Position numbers and translations under genes: made by a program. From the NCBI RefSeq assembly GCF_017876295.1, contig NZ_JAGINT010000002.1:2790001-2854000 (forward strand): a DNA stretch of 64,000 bases, in the 5' to 3' direction. The stretch comes from Kribbella aluminosa. GTDB lineage: Bacteria > Actinomycetota > Actinomycetes > Propionibacteriales > Kribbellaceae. The first letter of the stretch is position 1. Each line of letters starts with the position of its first letter. The notes beneath the pieces are model-generated. The model was not told the DNA's origin and searched no databases. It worked only from the letters and a program-made list of their open reading frames with translations. Shown here in pieces: positions 24,516-32,581 of the stretch.

Positions 24516-26279
24516 GTGACTGTGGCTCCTCAGCAGCGGATGTCGGCCGGGCGGGTGCTGCTGGGCTATGCGCGGCCGCATCGCGGTGCGCTGGTGGTCG
24601 GCGGTGTGCTGAGTCTGGCGACGGCGGCGAGCGGGTTGGCGTTGCCGCTGGTGGTTCGCACGCTGATCGGCAACCTGGGCGGCCATGGTCCGGTCGGAGG
24701 CCTGGTAGTGCTGATGTCGGTGCTGGTGCTCGCGAACGCCGGCATTGGTGCGCTGGGCGGATTCGTGTTGCACCGGACGGCGGAGTCGGTGGTCCTGGAA
24801 GCACGTCACCACCTGATCGGCCGCCTGCTGCGGTTGCGCCTGTCGGCGGTGGAACGCCACGAGCCCGGTGACCTGATGTCGCGGGTGACCGCGGACACGA
24901 CGCTGTTGCGGGAGGTCACCACCGATTCCCTGGTCGGCGGCATCACCAGCGTGCTGGCTCTGACGGCGACGGTGGTGATGATGGGGCTGCTGGACCTCAC
25001 ACTGGTCGGCGTGACGCTGCTCGCGCTCGCCCTGGCCGTGGTGGTCATCGGGCTGGTGGTGCCGCGGATCCATCGCGCGGCCCGGCACGCGCAGGAATCC
25101 GTCGGTGTCATCGGTGCCGCGCTGGAGCGGATGTTCGGGGCGTTCCGCACGGTCAAGGCATCGGGCGCCGAGGACCGCGAGACCGAGCGGATCCGGGCCG
25201 CAGCGACGGAGGCGTGGCGGGCGAGCGTACGCGCGGCCAAGTGGGAGTCGGTGGCCGGTAACACGGGCGGCCTGGCGGTGCAGGCGGCGTTCATCGGCGT
25301 ACTGAGTGTCGGCGGCGCCCGGGTGGCCAGTCACGCGATCGACGTCGGAACGCTGGTCGCGTTCCTGCTGTACATCTACTACCTGATGCCGGCGGTCAAC
25401 CAGTTGGCCGGAGCGGTGACGCAGTACCAGGTCGGCGCCGCCGCGGTCGCGAGGATCCAGGAGGCCGAGGCGCTGCCGGTCGAACCGGTCGGCTCCTCCG
25501 ATGACGAGCCGGTCTTCTTGGCGGTCGACGGTCCGGCAGCGGTGACGTTCGAAGGGGTGTCGTTCCGGTACGACCCGCAGCTTCCAGTTGTCCATGACCG
25601 GGTGAGCTTCGAGGTGCCGCCCGGCGGGATGACGGCGTTCGTCGGGCCGTCGGGTGCGGGTAAGACCACGGTGTTCTCGTTGATCGAGCGGTTCTACGAA
25701 CCCGGCAGCGGCCGGGTGCTCGTTGACGGGACCGACGTACGGGCGTGGCACCTGACCGACCTGCGATCCGCGATCGGGTATGTCGAGCAGGACGCCCCGG
25801 TGCTGTCGGGCACCTTGCGCGAGAACCTGTTGTTCGGCGCTCCCACCGCGGGACGCGACGAGCTCGAGCAGGTGCTCGACACCACCCGGCTGACGGCGAT
25901 GGTCCGTGCGCTGCCCGACGGGTTGGATACCACTGTCGGTCATCGCGGGATGAAGTTGTCCGGCGGTGAGCGGCAACGGGTCGCGATCGCCCGGGCGCTG
26001 CTGCGGAGGCCACGGCTGCTGCTACTCGACGAGGCGACCTCACAACTCGACGCGGTCAACGAGGCCGCACTGCGCGACACCATCGCCGATGCCGCCCGCA
26101 CCACCACCGTGCTCGTCGTCGCCCACCGGCTCTCGACGGTGACGCTGGCCGACCGCATCATCGTCATGGACGCCGGCCGCGTCTGCGCGACCGGCACCCA
26201 CCGAGAACTGGTTGCCGCCAGCCCCCTCTACGCAGAACTCGCCGCCACCCAGTTCCTCGCCACCTCCGGCCGGCTGTGA
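24516..26279 (+). CDS. Type I ABC exporter (fused permease-ATPase, MsbA-like)
   Basis: A 587-residue half-transporter. Six membrane helices occupy residues 20-320, with the coupling-helix motif HEPGDLMSRVTADTTLLREV. The nucleotide-binding domain has Walker A VGPSGAGKTT, signature KLSGGERQRVAIARAL, Walker B LLLLDEATSQLD and H-loop VVAHRLSTV. It likely works as a homodimer exporting a lipid or drug. Start GTG at 24516; a second in-frame GTG lies at 24522. It is not overlapped with its neighbours. Confidence 0.88.
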   Translation: MTVAPQQRMSAGRVLLGYARPHRGALVVGGVLSLATAASGLALPLVVRTLIGNLGGHGPVGGLVVLMSVLVLANAGIGALGGFVLHRTAESVVLEARHHLIGRLLRLRLSAVERHEPGDLMSRVTADTTLLREVTTDSLVGGITSVLALTATVVMMGLLDLTLVGVTLLALALAVVVIGLVVPRIHRAARHAQESVGVIGAALERMFGAFRTVKASGAEDRETERIRAAATEAWRASVRAAKWESVAGNTGGLAVQAAFIGVLSVGGARVASHAIDVGTLVAFLLYIYYLMPAVNQLAGAVTQYQVGAAAVARIQEAEALPVEPVGSSDDEPVFLAVDGPAAVTFEGVSFRYDPQLPVVHDRVSFEVPPGGMTAFVGPSGAGKTTVFSLIERFYEPGSGRVLVDGTDVRAWHLTDLRSAIGYVEQDAPVLSGTLRENLLFGAPTAGRDELEQVLDTTRLTAMVRALPDGLDTTVGHRGMKLSGGERQRVAIARALLRRPRLLLLDEATSQLDAVNEAALRDTIADAARTTTVLVVAHRLSTVTLADRIIVMDAGRVCATGTHRELVAASPLYAELAATQFLATSGRL

Positions 26280-26449
26280 GTCTGCTCAGACAGCACCGAC
26301 GTTCGATTTGTCGCGCCCCGGCCGCCGCGCGCTCCGTACCTGGTTGCCGCTGTGCTGCTGGTGGCTCTGGAGATCCGGCAGCAGTCACGAGTCGCGCTCC
26401 TCATGCAGACCTGGCCGTGACGTTGCCGGCGACGATCCTCCGCCCGGGC

Positions 26450-26481
26450 TTGACTCCGTACCTCGGTACTGGGGGAACCCT
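26450..26481 (+). promoter_or_regulatory. MerR-type promoter/operator before the 26513 gene
   Basis: TTGACT (26450-26455), palindrome GTACC-TC-GGTAC (26458-26469), then AACCCT (26476-26481) as a weak -10. The 19-20 bp spacer and central dyad are typical of MerR-family targets. A Hg(II)-type MerR gene lies just beyond the downstream gene. The rest of 26280-26512 shows no gene. Confidence 0.6.
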
Positions 26482-26512
26482 GGTAACGATCCACGAAGGG
26501 AGCGGAGCGAGC

Positions 26513-27061
26513 ATGAATGTCTACAGGCAGCATCAGACCAGGGAGGAATGCTGTCCGCCTGGAGCCGAGTACGGCAAGGCACGGCGAACGATCGGTCCCT
26601 GGGGTACCGCGGCACGGCTGGTCGCTGCTGCGGGTGGACTCGCCTGGGCAGTTGTGGTCCCACACGAGCATCCGCTGCTTGATCTCCCCGGCGCCAGTTC
26701 GGACGCGGTGGGTCTGCTGGTCGGCTTGGTGGTGGCCCCGATCGTCCTGACGCTCGCGGCCCTGGCGAGGGGCCGCAGTGCGCCGAGGCTTCAGCTGGGG
26801 CACGGAGCGGCCTGCGCGGTCACGGTCCTGGTCGTTGGCGTTGCGCAGTTCTATCCCGCCGCGACGTTGATGACCGTCTCCGCGCCGCTGGTGTTGCTGG
26901 CGGCGCTCGGACGCAACGGCTGCGAACTGCTCGCCGTACCGAACCTGGTCCTGCGGCGCGACGACTACCTGTTCTGCCTGCCCTTCAGCCCCCTCGACGC
27001 CTGGGAACGCCGACACCAGACGACCGCATCTCGTGCGGGTGCGGGCATCCGTACCGAATGA
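26513..27061 (+). CDS. Four-helix membrane protein with cysteine motifs, MerR-regulated, function unknown
   Basis: A 182-residue protein with a short N-terminus carrying vicinal cysteines (EECCPPGAEYG). Four hydrophobic helices follow (AARLVAAAGGLAWAVVV, VGLLVGLVVAPIVLTLAALA, AACAVTVLVVGVAQFY, APLVLLAALG). Cysteines also occur in NGCELLAVPNLVL and DYLFCLPFSPLDAWERR. I do not recognise the family. The MerR-type promoter and adjoining Hg(II)-type MerR suggest a metal- or thiol-linked role, perhaps mercury transport, but this is not shown. Confidence 0.6.
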   Translation: MNVYRQHQTREECCPPGAEYGKARRTIGPWGTAARLVAAAGGLAWAVVVPHEHPLLDLPGASSDAVGLLVGLVVAPIVLTLAALARGRSAPRLQLGHGAACAVTVLVVGVAQFYPAATLMTVSAPLVLLAALGRNGCELLAVPNLVLRRDDYLFCLPFSPLDAWERRHQTTASRAGAGIRTE

Positions 27062-27063
27062 CG

Positions 27064-27510
27064 TCAGCTCGACGGGCACGTGCACACGTCATGGGCCCTG
27101 TCGACGCTGTCCTCGTCGATGGCCTCGATCGTTCGCACCATCAACCCGCACAGCCGGCCCGTGCCCGGTCCGTGACAGATCGCACCCGTCGCCGCCAGGC
27201 AGTCCCGCATCCGGCTCAGATCGGCGATCCTCCGGTCCAGGTCGGCCACCCGCGCGGCGGTGATCGCGCGAGCTTCAGCGCAGCTCCCCGCGCCGGAGTC
27301 GGCGAGCCGCAACAGGTGCTCGATGTCCGCCAGCGAGTACCCGAGCTCCTGGGAACGTTTGACGAACCGCACCAGATTCACCGTCCAGTCCGGATAGTCG
27401 CGGTATCCGGTCGGCGTACGGGCCGGCATCGGCAGGATCCCGCGCCGCTCGTAGTACCGCAGCGTCTCAGGATTCACGCCTGCCTTCCGCGCGAGCTCAC
27501 TGGTCCACAC
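27064..27510 (-). CDS. merR: MerR-family mercury-responsive regulator
   Basis: A 148-residue protein: HTH (MWTSELARKAGVNPETLRYY, ERRGILP), coiled helix, and metal loop. Cysteines C77, C112 and C121 have separations of 35 and 9 residues. These are the same separations as the Hg(II) ligands C82, C117 and C126 of Tn501 MerR. The loop AICHGPGTGRLCGLM aligns with its C-terminal metal site. Extra cysteines end the protein (DVCTCPSS). It is convergent with the 26513 gene; the nearest MerR-type operator is at 26450. Confidence 0.87.
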   Translation of the reverse strand: MWTSELARKAGVNPETLRYYERRGILPMPARTPTGYRDYPDWTVNLVRFVKRSQELGYSLADIEHLLRLADSGAGSCAEARAITAARVADLDRRIADLSRMRDCLAATGAICHGPGTGRLCGLMVRTIEAIDEDSVDRAHDVCTCPSS

Positions 27511-27637
27511 AGCCCCAGACTGAACCCCGTACCCGACTACAGATCAAGCGACCGCAGCCACCCGAAGCGCCGGCGGCGAAGGTGCGCGATGGTTTGCGGG
27601 CCGTGCTCGGGTCGGATGAATATCGCGCCGGCGCTCG

Positions 27638-28051
27638 TCAAAGCGAGGGGGCGACGTACTCGTGTTGCAGGTCGCTGACCGTCGCGATGTGGTCGAAGTC
27701 GTGGTCGGCGGTCAGTACGGTGGCGTCGTTGGTGATGGCGTAGCCGGCGATGAGGATGTCGAGTGAGCCCGCTGCGCGGATGAGGCCAGAGTTCCACAGG
27801 GCGCTTTGGATGCTGAGCACCAGCGATTCGTCGGGCGCGTGCTCGAGTGGAAATCCGAGGGAGATCTGCTTCCGGTGGCGTGCGTGCTCTTCGGGTGTGC
27901 GGGCGCTGTGGCAGAACTCGAGCACCTGCGGCGCGCACGTGACGAAGAGATCAGCCGGTGCGCGCTCTATGCGCCGCAGCCGCGCGGTGATGCCGGAGTC
28001 GCCGGATGCGAGCCTGGCCCAGACGGAGTTGTCGACCAGGTAATCGGTCAC
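27638..28051 (-). CDS. vapC: VapC-type PIN-domain toxin
   Basis: A 137-residue PIN ribonuclease with D8 in YLVDNSVWARL, a central acidic residue in QVLEFCHSART, D-x-LIAGYAI and TADHDFDHI. These are the four acidic positions of VapC. It starts four bases inside the antitoxin gene (ATGA). It cleaves RNA (often initiator tRNA or rRNA in the family) unless bound by VapB. Confidence 0.87.
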   Translation of the reverse strand: MTDYLVDNSVWARLASGDSGITARLRRIERAPADLFVTCAPQVLEFCHSARTPEEHARHRKQISLGFPLEHAPDESLVLSIQSALWNSGLIRAAGSLDILIAGYAITNDATVLTADHDFDHIATVSDLQHEYVAPSL

Positions 28052-28278
28052 GAGGCCTGCGTCTGGGGCTTGGCCTGGCCCGGCGCGACGACCGGTGCGC
28101 CGAGTTCGCTTTCGAGGTCGCTCAGTGCCGCGATGCCGTCGATCATCGCGCCTTTCTGTTTCGAGGCGATGAGACGGCGTAGTGCGAGGTCGAGGACGGC
28201 GCGGTTCGACCGCTCGCCGGTGAGCGCCCGGGCGCGCTCGACCAGCTCGGGGTCCAGGTCAACGCTGGTCATTGCCAT
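28048..28278 (-). CDS. vapB: VapB-type antitoxin
   Basis: A 76-residue protein with a ribbon-helix-helix start (TSVDLDPELVERARALTGER, SNRAVLDLALRRLI) and a C-terminal toxin-binding tail, placed directly before vapC. Start at 28278 (ATG) or 28272 (second ATG). A dyad-symmetric AT-rich site lies just upstream. Confidence 0.85.
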   Translation of the reverse strand: MAMTSVDLDPELVERARALTGERSNRAVLDLALRRLIASKQKGAMIDGIAALSDLESELGAPVVAPGQAKPQTQAS

Positions 28279-28291
28279 GATGAGATCCTCT

Positions 28292-28319
28292 CTCGATATA
28301 TGAGTGATTATATAACGAG
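28292..28319. promoter_or_regulatory. VapBC operator/promoter
   Basis: CTCGATATAT and ATATAACGAG form an imperfect inverted repeat (CTCG-N-TATA...TATA-N-CGAG) 14 bases upstream of vapB, an AT-rich island where the -10 would lie. It is a likely binding site for the VapBC complex. Confidence 0.55.
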
Positions 28320-28534
28320 ATCGGGGCATTTGCGAGCTGCGGCCTCCGAGCCGCGGCCGAGTCGAAGTCGTCCTGGATCGAACCGATCTGTCGTCGCGGC
28401 TAGACTCGGTTGTGGGTGTGAGAGGGCGCCTCCGGGTCCGCGGACAGGACTGAGTCCACCTCTGTGGTTGATCGGCATGTCGGTGACGATCTCCTCGGCT
28501 CGCTGCGCGGACCACGGGCCTGGTAGGAGTCGTC

Positions 28535-30079
28535 ATGTCCAGTCCTCCCGACCGCCCCGACCTGGATCAGTTGCGCCGTCGGGCCAGGGAGCTGGTCCGT
28601 GCGGCGCGTTCCGGAGATGCTTCGGCGCTCGCCCGGATCGGCCAGGTCTCCGATGCGGTGACGCTGTCGGCGGCCCGGCTCGCGCTCGCGCGGGAGTACG
28701 GATTCGCGAGTTGGGCACGGCTGAAGGCCGCGGTCGATGCGCGTACGACGGACGTCGACCAGCGGGCGAGAGCGTTCTGTGAGGCGAGCATCCGGGACTG
28801 GACCGGGCGGGCCGTCCGGATGCTCGACACGACGCCGGAGCTGGCCCGGTACGGCTTCGCGACTGCGGTTGTTCTTGGTGACGTCGCGCGTGTCGGCGAC
28901 GCGGTGGCGCGGTTTCCTGGGTTCGTGACCCGGGCGGACCCGCAGACGGGTTGGACGCCGCTGCACCTTGCCTGCGGGTCGCGGTGGCATCGCCTAGACC
29001 TGGCGCGTGCGGACGGTCTGGCTTCGGTTGCGCGGTTGCTGCTGGACGCAGGTGCCGATCCGGCAACCCGGACTCGTGATGGTTGGACGCCGTTGCGTTG
29101 CGCGGTGGCGGGAGCTGCGAACCCCGCCGTTGTCGGATTGCTGCTGGAGCGCGGCGCCGTACCCGACGACCACGACCTGTATCTGGCCTGTTTCGGCGAC
29201 GACGATCACCGAAGCTTGCGCCTCCTACTCGCCCGTACCACCGATCTCCGCGACACGACTGCGCTGGCCGCACCGATCAGCACCGGCGACACCGAGGCCG
29301 TGCGACTCCTGCTCGAGGCCGGAGCCAACCCCAACCTGGCGGCGCCTGCCGAGTTGTACGGCGCCGGCGTCGACGATCCGCCGTGGCCGACGGTGTACGC
29401 GGCCGTTCACGCCGGCTGTCCGGTCGAGCTGCTGCAGCTGTTGCTGGACCATGCCGCGGACCCGGATACTCCCGGCCCGGACGGCCGGACTCCGTACCAA
29501 CTCGCCGTACGGCTCGGCCGGGCCGATCTCGCCCAGCTCCTACGGCGTCACGGCGCCGAGCCGGACGCGACCGAGGTGGACCTGTTCCTCGCCGCCTGCC
29601 TGCGGGCCGAGCGTGCCGTCGCCGAGAGGATGCTGCAGCGTGGCCTGGTATGCCTCGACCAACTGGACCCCGAGGACCGGGCGGTCGTCATCCGCGCCGC
29701 GAACGAAGGCCGGACTGACGCCGTACGCCTGCTCCTTGACCTAGGGCTGCCCATCGACACCCGCGGCGGGGACGGTGCCACGCCGCTGCACGCCGCGGCC
29801 TACTCCGGGAGCGCTGACACCGTGCGGCTGCTGCTCATCCGTGGCGCCGACCTCGAGGCCCGGGACAGCACGCCACTGGTCTGGGCCATGGTCGGAAGCG
29901 GCGAACGCCCGACCGACAACCCGGACGCCGACTGGGTCGACACGGTACGAGTGCTCCTCGACGCCGGAGCACCCATCGCCGAGATCACGTTGTCCACCGA
30001 GGATCCCAAGCCACCCAGCCCTCAGATCGCGCAACTCCTGCGCGAGCACGGCGTGTCCGAGGAGACCGGCGACAACTGA
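28535..30079 (+). CDS. Ankyrin-repeat protein
   Basis: A 514-residue soluble protein. An N-terminal helical region (residues 1-75, including LALAREYGFASWARLKAAVD, common in bacterial ankyrin proteins) is followed by about nine ankyrin-like repeats. Good examples are GWTPLHLACG, DGWTPLRCAVAG, DTEAVRLLLEAGANPN and DGATPLHAAAYSGSADTVRL. There is no signal or membrane helix. It likely acts as a cytosolic protein-binding scaffold; the partner is unknown. Confidence 0.82.
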   Translation: MSSPPDRPDLDQLRRRARELVRAARSGDASALARIGQVSDAVTLSAARLALAREYGFASWARLKAAVDARTTDVDQRARAFCEASIRDWTGRAVRMLDTTPELARYGFATAVVLGDVARVGDAVARFPGFVTRADPQTGWTPLHLACGSRWHRLDLARADGLASVARLLLDAGADPATRTRDGWTPLRCAVAGAANPAVVGLLLERGAVPDDHDLYLACFGDDDHRSLRLLLARTTDLRDTTALAAPISTGDTEAVRLLLEAGANPNLAAPAELYGAGVDDPPWPTVYAAVHAGCPVELLQLLLDHAADPDTPGPDGRTPYQLAVRLGRADLAQLLRRHGAEPDATEVDLFLAACLRAERAVAERMLQRGLVCLDQLDPEDRAVVIRAANEGRTDAVRLLLDLGLPIDTRGGDGATPLHAAAYSGSADTVRLLLIRGADLEARDSTPLVWAMVGSGERPTDNPDADWVDTVRVLLDAGAPIAEITLSTEDPKPPSPQIAQLLREHGVSEETGDN

Positions 30080-30119
30080 CGGAGTTCCTCGCCGCCTCGC
30101 GCGCCCGCTCCGGAACCAA

Positions 30120-30330
30120 CGACAACGGCCGGCCCCGCCCAGGCCACCGTCTACACCCGTGAGATCGGCGAACTCACCAACGCATCATGCCAGCCAGTCG
30201 AACGCGCGGCCCCGGCGCTCCTCGAGCCGCCCGGCATCGGCCCGACAGAGCCGCGATCCTCGGTGTTGAGTGGCCAAGGGCAGGTTCAGGCCACGTCGGC
30301 AGATCGGAGCGGTCAGCACCACAGATACAC
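30120..30330 (+). mobile_element. Possible IS110-family transposase relic
   Basis: One frame reads ATVYTREIGELTNASCQPVE and then RAAPALLEPPGIGPTEPR. This recalls the start of the IS110 transposase_20 domain (APxLLxxxGIGPxTAxxLL). The match then decays, and no full domain or ends are found. The call is tentative. Confidence 0.35.
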
Positions 30331-30361
30331 CACGGATGATGGTGTTTCCGCCTTCTGGTTG

Positions 30362-31544
30362 TCAGGCGAGCTCTGGGTCGTCGAAGGCGTGTTCAAGGGC
30401 CTGGGCGGCCGCTGGGTTAGCGGGTCGGCGGCCCATGTAAGTGTCTTGGGTGATGGAGACTTTGGCTTGGCCGAGTTGGTCGGCGATTTGGCGGGCGGTT
30501 TGGCGCCGGAGGACGCGGAGCGTTTGGCCAAGCTCGCGTCGGGCGGTGCTGCCGACGGGGGATAGGGCGGTGCGGACGGCTCGGCGGGTGTTGGAAGGGT
30601 CGCGGTAGCCGCCGATCGAGTTGGGGAAGACTGGGGCGTCGGGACGGGTGCCGGTGGTGTGGCGCGCGGAGGCTGGTGGCGGCCCAGATGGGGAGGCTGA
30701 CGACGCGTTCGCCGGTTCTGGATTTGGTGGTCTTGCGGATCAGGCCTTCGCCGGGTGGCCGGGCGATGGTGTGGGTGATTTCGACCTTGCCGGTATCGAG
30801 GTTGACTTGGTTCCAGAGGACGGCGAGGGCTTCGCCGACGCGGACTCCGGTGCCGAGCATGAACGTGACCAGGTCGGGGAGGTCGGCTTGCAAGGCATTC
30901 CCGTCTGTGGTCAGGGTCTTCTGCAGGAGGGTGACTTCTTTGGTGGTGAGGGCTCGGGGTGGGTTCTTGGGTTTGGTTTCGATGGTGTCGACTTCGCGGG
31001 CGGGGTTGACGGTGATGGCGCCGTAGCGGACGGCGAGTTTCATGGCGCCGGAGATGACGGCGCGGCAGGTTCTGGCGGTGGGGGCGCCGGCGTGGTGCTT
31101 GATGTCGGTGAGGACGGTGTCGAGGCGCTGGGTGGTGGCTTCGCCGATGTGGAGTTCGCCGATCGCGGGACGGACATGGTTGTTGAGGGCGCGCCGGTCG
31201 GTGGCGAGAGTAGTGGGTGAGCGTGTCCCGTCAGCGACCAGTCCTGCGAACCGTCGCTCCGACAGGTCGAGCAGGTGGTTGACCTTGTGGTTCGTGCTGA
31301 GGTCGCCGGAGTGGTTGGTTCTGGCGCGGTTCTGCAGCTTGAGGAGCAGCGCGGTTCGGGCGGCGGTCTTGGTTGTGCCGGTAGCGGTGACGGCGCGGAC
31401 CTTGCCGTCGTGGTCACGGAACCTGGCGTGAGCCAGATGCTTGGCGGACTTGCCGTTCTTGCCGTTCTTGCCGTTCTTGGTGGTCTTGAGGGTCCTGGTG
31501 GAGATCTCTCCCCAGGTTCCGATGGGCAACGGTGTTCTCGGCAT
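30362..31544 (-). pseudogene. Second integrase copy: tyrosine recombinase pseudogene lacking the XRE block
   Basis: A paralogue of the 1960-3390 integrase in the same orientation, beginning MPRTPLPIGTWGEISTRTLK. It keeps R of GTGVRVGEALAVLW but loses frame near ATSLRAPHH (about 30665). An internal deletion joins the sequence upstream of the XRE block (RRELGQTLR) directly to that of ADQLGQAKVSITQDTY, so the XRE domain and the HxxR motif are gone. The deletion corresponds to about 270 bp of the intact copy. The C-terminal tail with DTYMGRRPANPAAAQALEHA remains. It cannot be active. Confidence 0.85.
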
Positions 31545-31735
31545 GTGTCTCCTCCAACCGGTGTGAGCGTTACCTGTTCAACGCGTGGCCGGCGTAGAGG
31601 ATCGGCTAGCTCGGTGGTGACGCTGCTATGTAACGTGACAGACAGCACGACCGGATGAGTTCAGCACGAGCGGTCGGCGAGAGAGACGTGCGGCTGAAAG
31701 CGTCGAATAAAAGGTGACCTGCGGGCATAAATCCG
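31545..31735 (-). repeat. Integrase upstream flank repeated from 3391-3583
   Basis: The stretch upstream of the broken integrase matches that of the intact one. Both have CTCCAACCGGTGTGAG and, further out, GTCGAATAAAAGGTG followed by CCTGC and CAT. Similarity ends at the same point in both (about 3580 and 31733). Beyond it one copy enters the tRNA-Lys terminator and the other a sialidase fragment, so this point marks the element end. Confidence 0.65.
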
Positions 31736-31905
31736 CCCTGTCTGGCGATCGACGACGAAGCTCGGGTCGCCGTACCCGTGCGGTGCCGGGTCCTGGCGGA
31801 CGATCTGTTGGTCCTGCCAGGTCTTGCCGTTGTCGGTACTGCGGCGCAGCACCATGTGAATATTCGACGGCAGGTCGCCGTACGCCGAGCGGCATGCGGC
31901 GCTAG
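31735..31905 (-). pseudogene. Sialidase (BNR/Asp-box) gene fragment
   Basis: The minus strand encodes LPSNIHMVLRRSTDNGKTWQ and then GYGDPSFVVDRQTGRIYAR. STDNGKTW is an Asp-box, and GDPSxVVDRxTGRI is typical of exo-alpha-sialidases. Only about 55 codons remain, cut on one side by the integrase flank and on the other by an NRAMP fragment. Confidence 0.6.
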
Positions 31906-31907
31906 CC

Positions 31908-32040
31908 GTACGTCGCGCCGGCGGCGATGTTGGTGGCGAAGTTCCCCGGATCGACGTACGCAACGGTCGCGACGAACGCCGGCCCGAGCGGCAACAGCCC
32001 GGCCCGGTTCAGTTGCCGCCTCAACGGCGCCGGTGCATAC
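31908..32040 (-). pseudogene. NRAMP (MntH) transporter N-terminal fragment
   Basis: The minus strand reads LLPLGPAFVATVAYVDPGNF followed by ATNIAAGATYG-stop. DPGNFATN is the signature first helix of NRAMP Mn/Fe transporters. Translation stops right after it, at the join with the sialidase fragment. A dead 5' end. Confidence 0.7.
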
Positions 32041-32128
32041 ACAGGCTCGCTCTTCCCGTCGGCAACAGTTCGTTAGGCCTTCGGAGCCGCCGGTGATGCA
32101 GATGGCCGGAAGTATTTCTGTTTCCGAC

Positions 32129-32156
32129 CCATCCGGACCGTCGCCCGCGCCGAACA
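32129..32156 (+). promoter_or_regulatory. SigK-type promoter 1 (32264 operon)
   Basis: CCATCC (32129-32134), 16 bp, CGAACA (32151-32156). Same form as four other sites in 32-40 kb. It is 107 bases before the ATG of the Tat-signal gene at 32264. Confidence 0.7.
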
Positions 32157-32263
32157 CCCTCCGGGCGCGGGTGTGATCCAGATCACATCACATGCGATCG
32201 AGTCGCAGGTGGCTCGGTGCGGGGCGGTTGTCGCCGGCGTCCACCCAGAGGGAAGGGACAGAC

Positions 32264-32542
32264 ATGAGTGACGCAACACGCCGGGGTTTCCTGGTGTTCG
32301 CGGGAGCGGGGACCGCGGCGACGGTCGGCGCCATGGCGGGGTCGAAGTTGTTCGGCGAGCGGGCGGCCGAGGCCGCGGGTGGGGACCAGTTGCAGGCGGG
32401 TGACCTGGCGACTGCCGAGTCGTTCGTGGTGCACGTGAAGGACGTGCGTAAGGGGGAGATGGCGATCCTGGTCGGGGACCGCGAGGTTGTCGTCACCGAT
32501 CGCGAACTGGCCGCGCGCCTGGCCGGCGTCACCACCGCCTGA
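32264..32542 (+). CDS. Small Tat-exported protein
   Basis: A 92-residue protein. A twin-arginine signal (ATRRGFLVFAGAGTAATVGA) is followed by a short mature region of about 55 residues (AESFVVHVKDVRKGEMAILV, GDREVVVTDRELAARL). The ribosome site GAGGGAAGG precedes ATG 32264. Family not recognised. It is the first gene of an apparent operon with DUF4331 and a His-rich protein under a SigK-type promoter. A cofactor- or metal-linked exported partner is inferred from the Tat signal. Confidence 0.7.
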   Translation: MSDATRRGFLVFAGAGTAATVGAMAGSKLFGERAAEAAGGDQLQAGDLATAESFVVHVKDVRKGEMAILVGDREVVVTDRELAARLAGVTTA

Positions 32543-32581
32543 TCCGAGCAGTTCACACCAAGCTTTCACTGGAGGAAAGTC

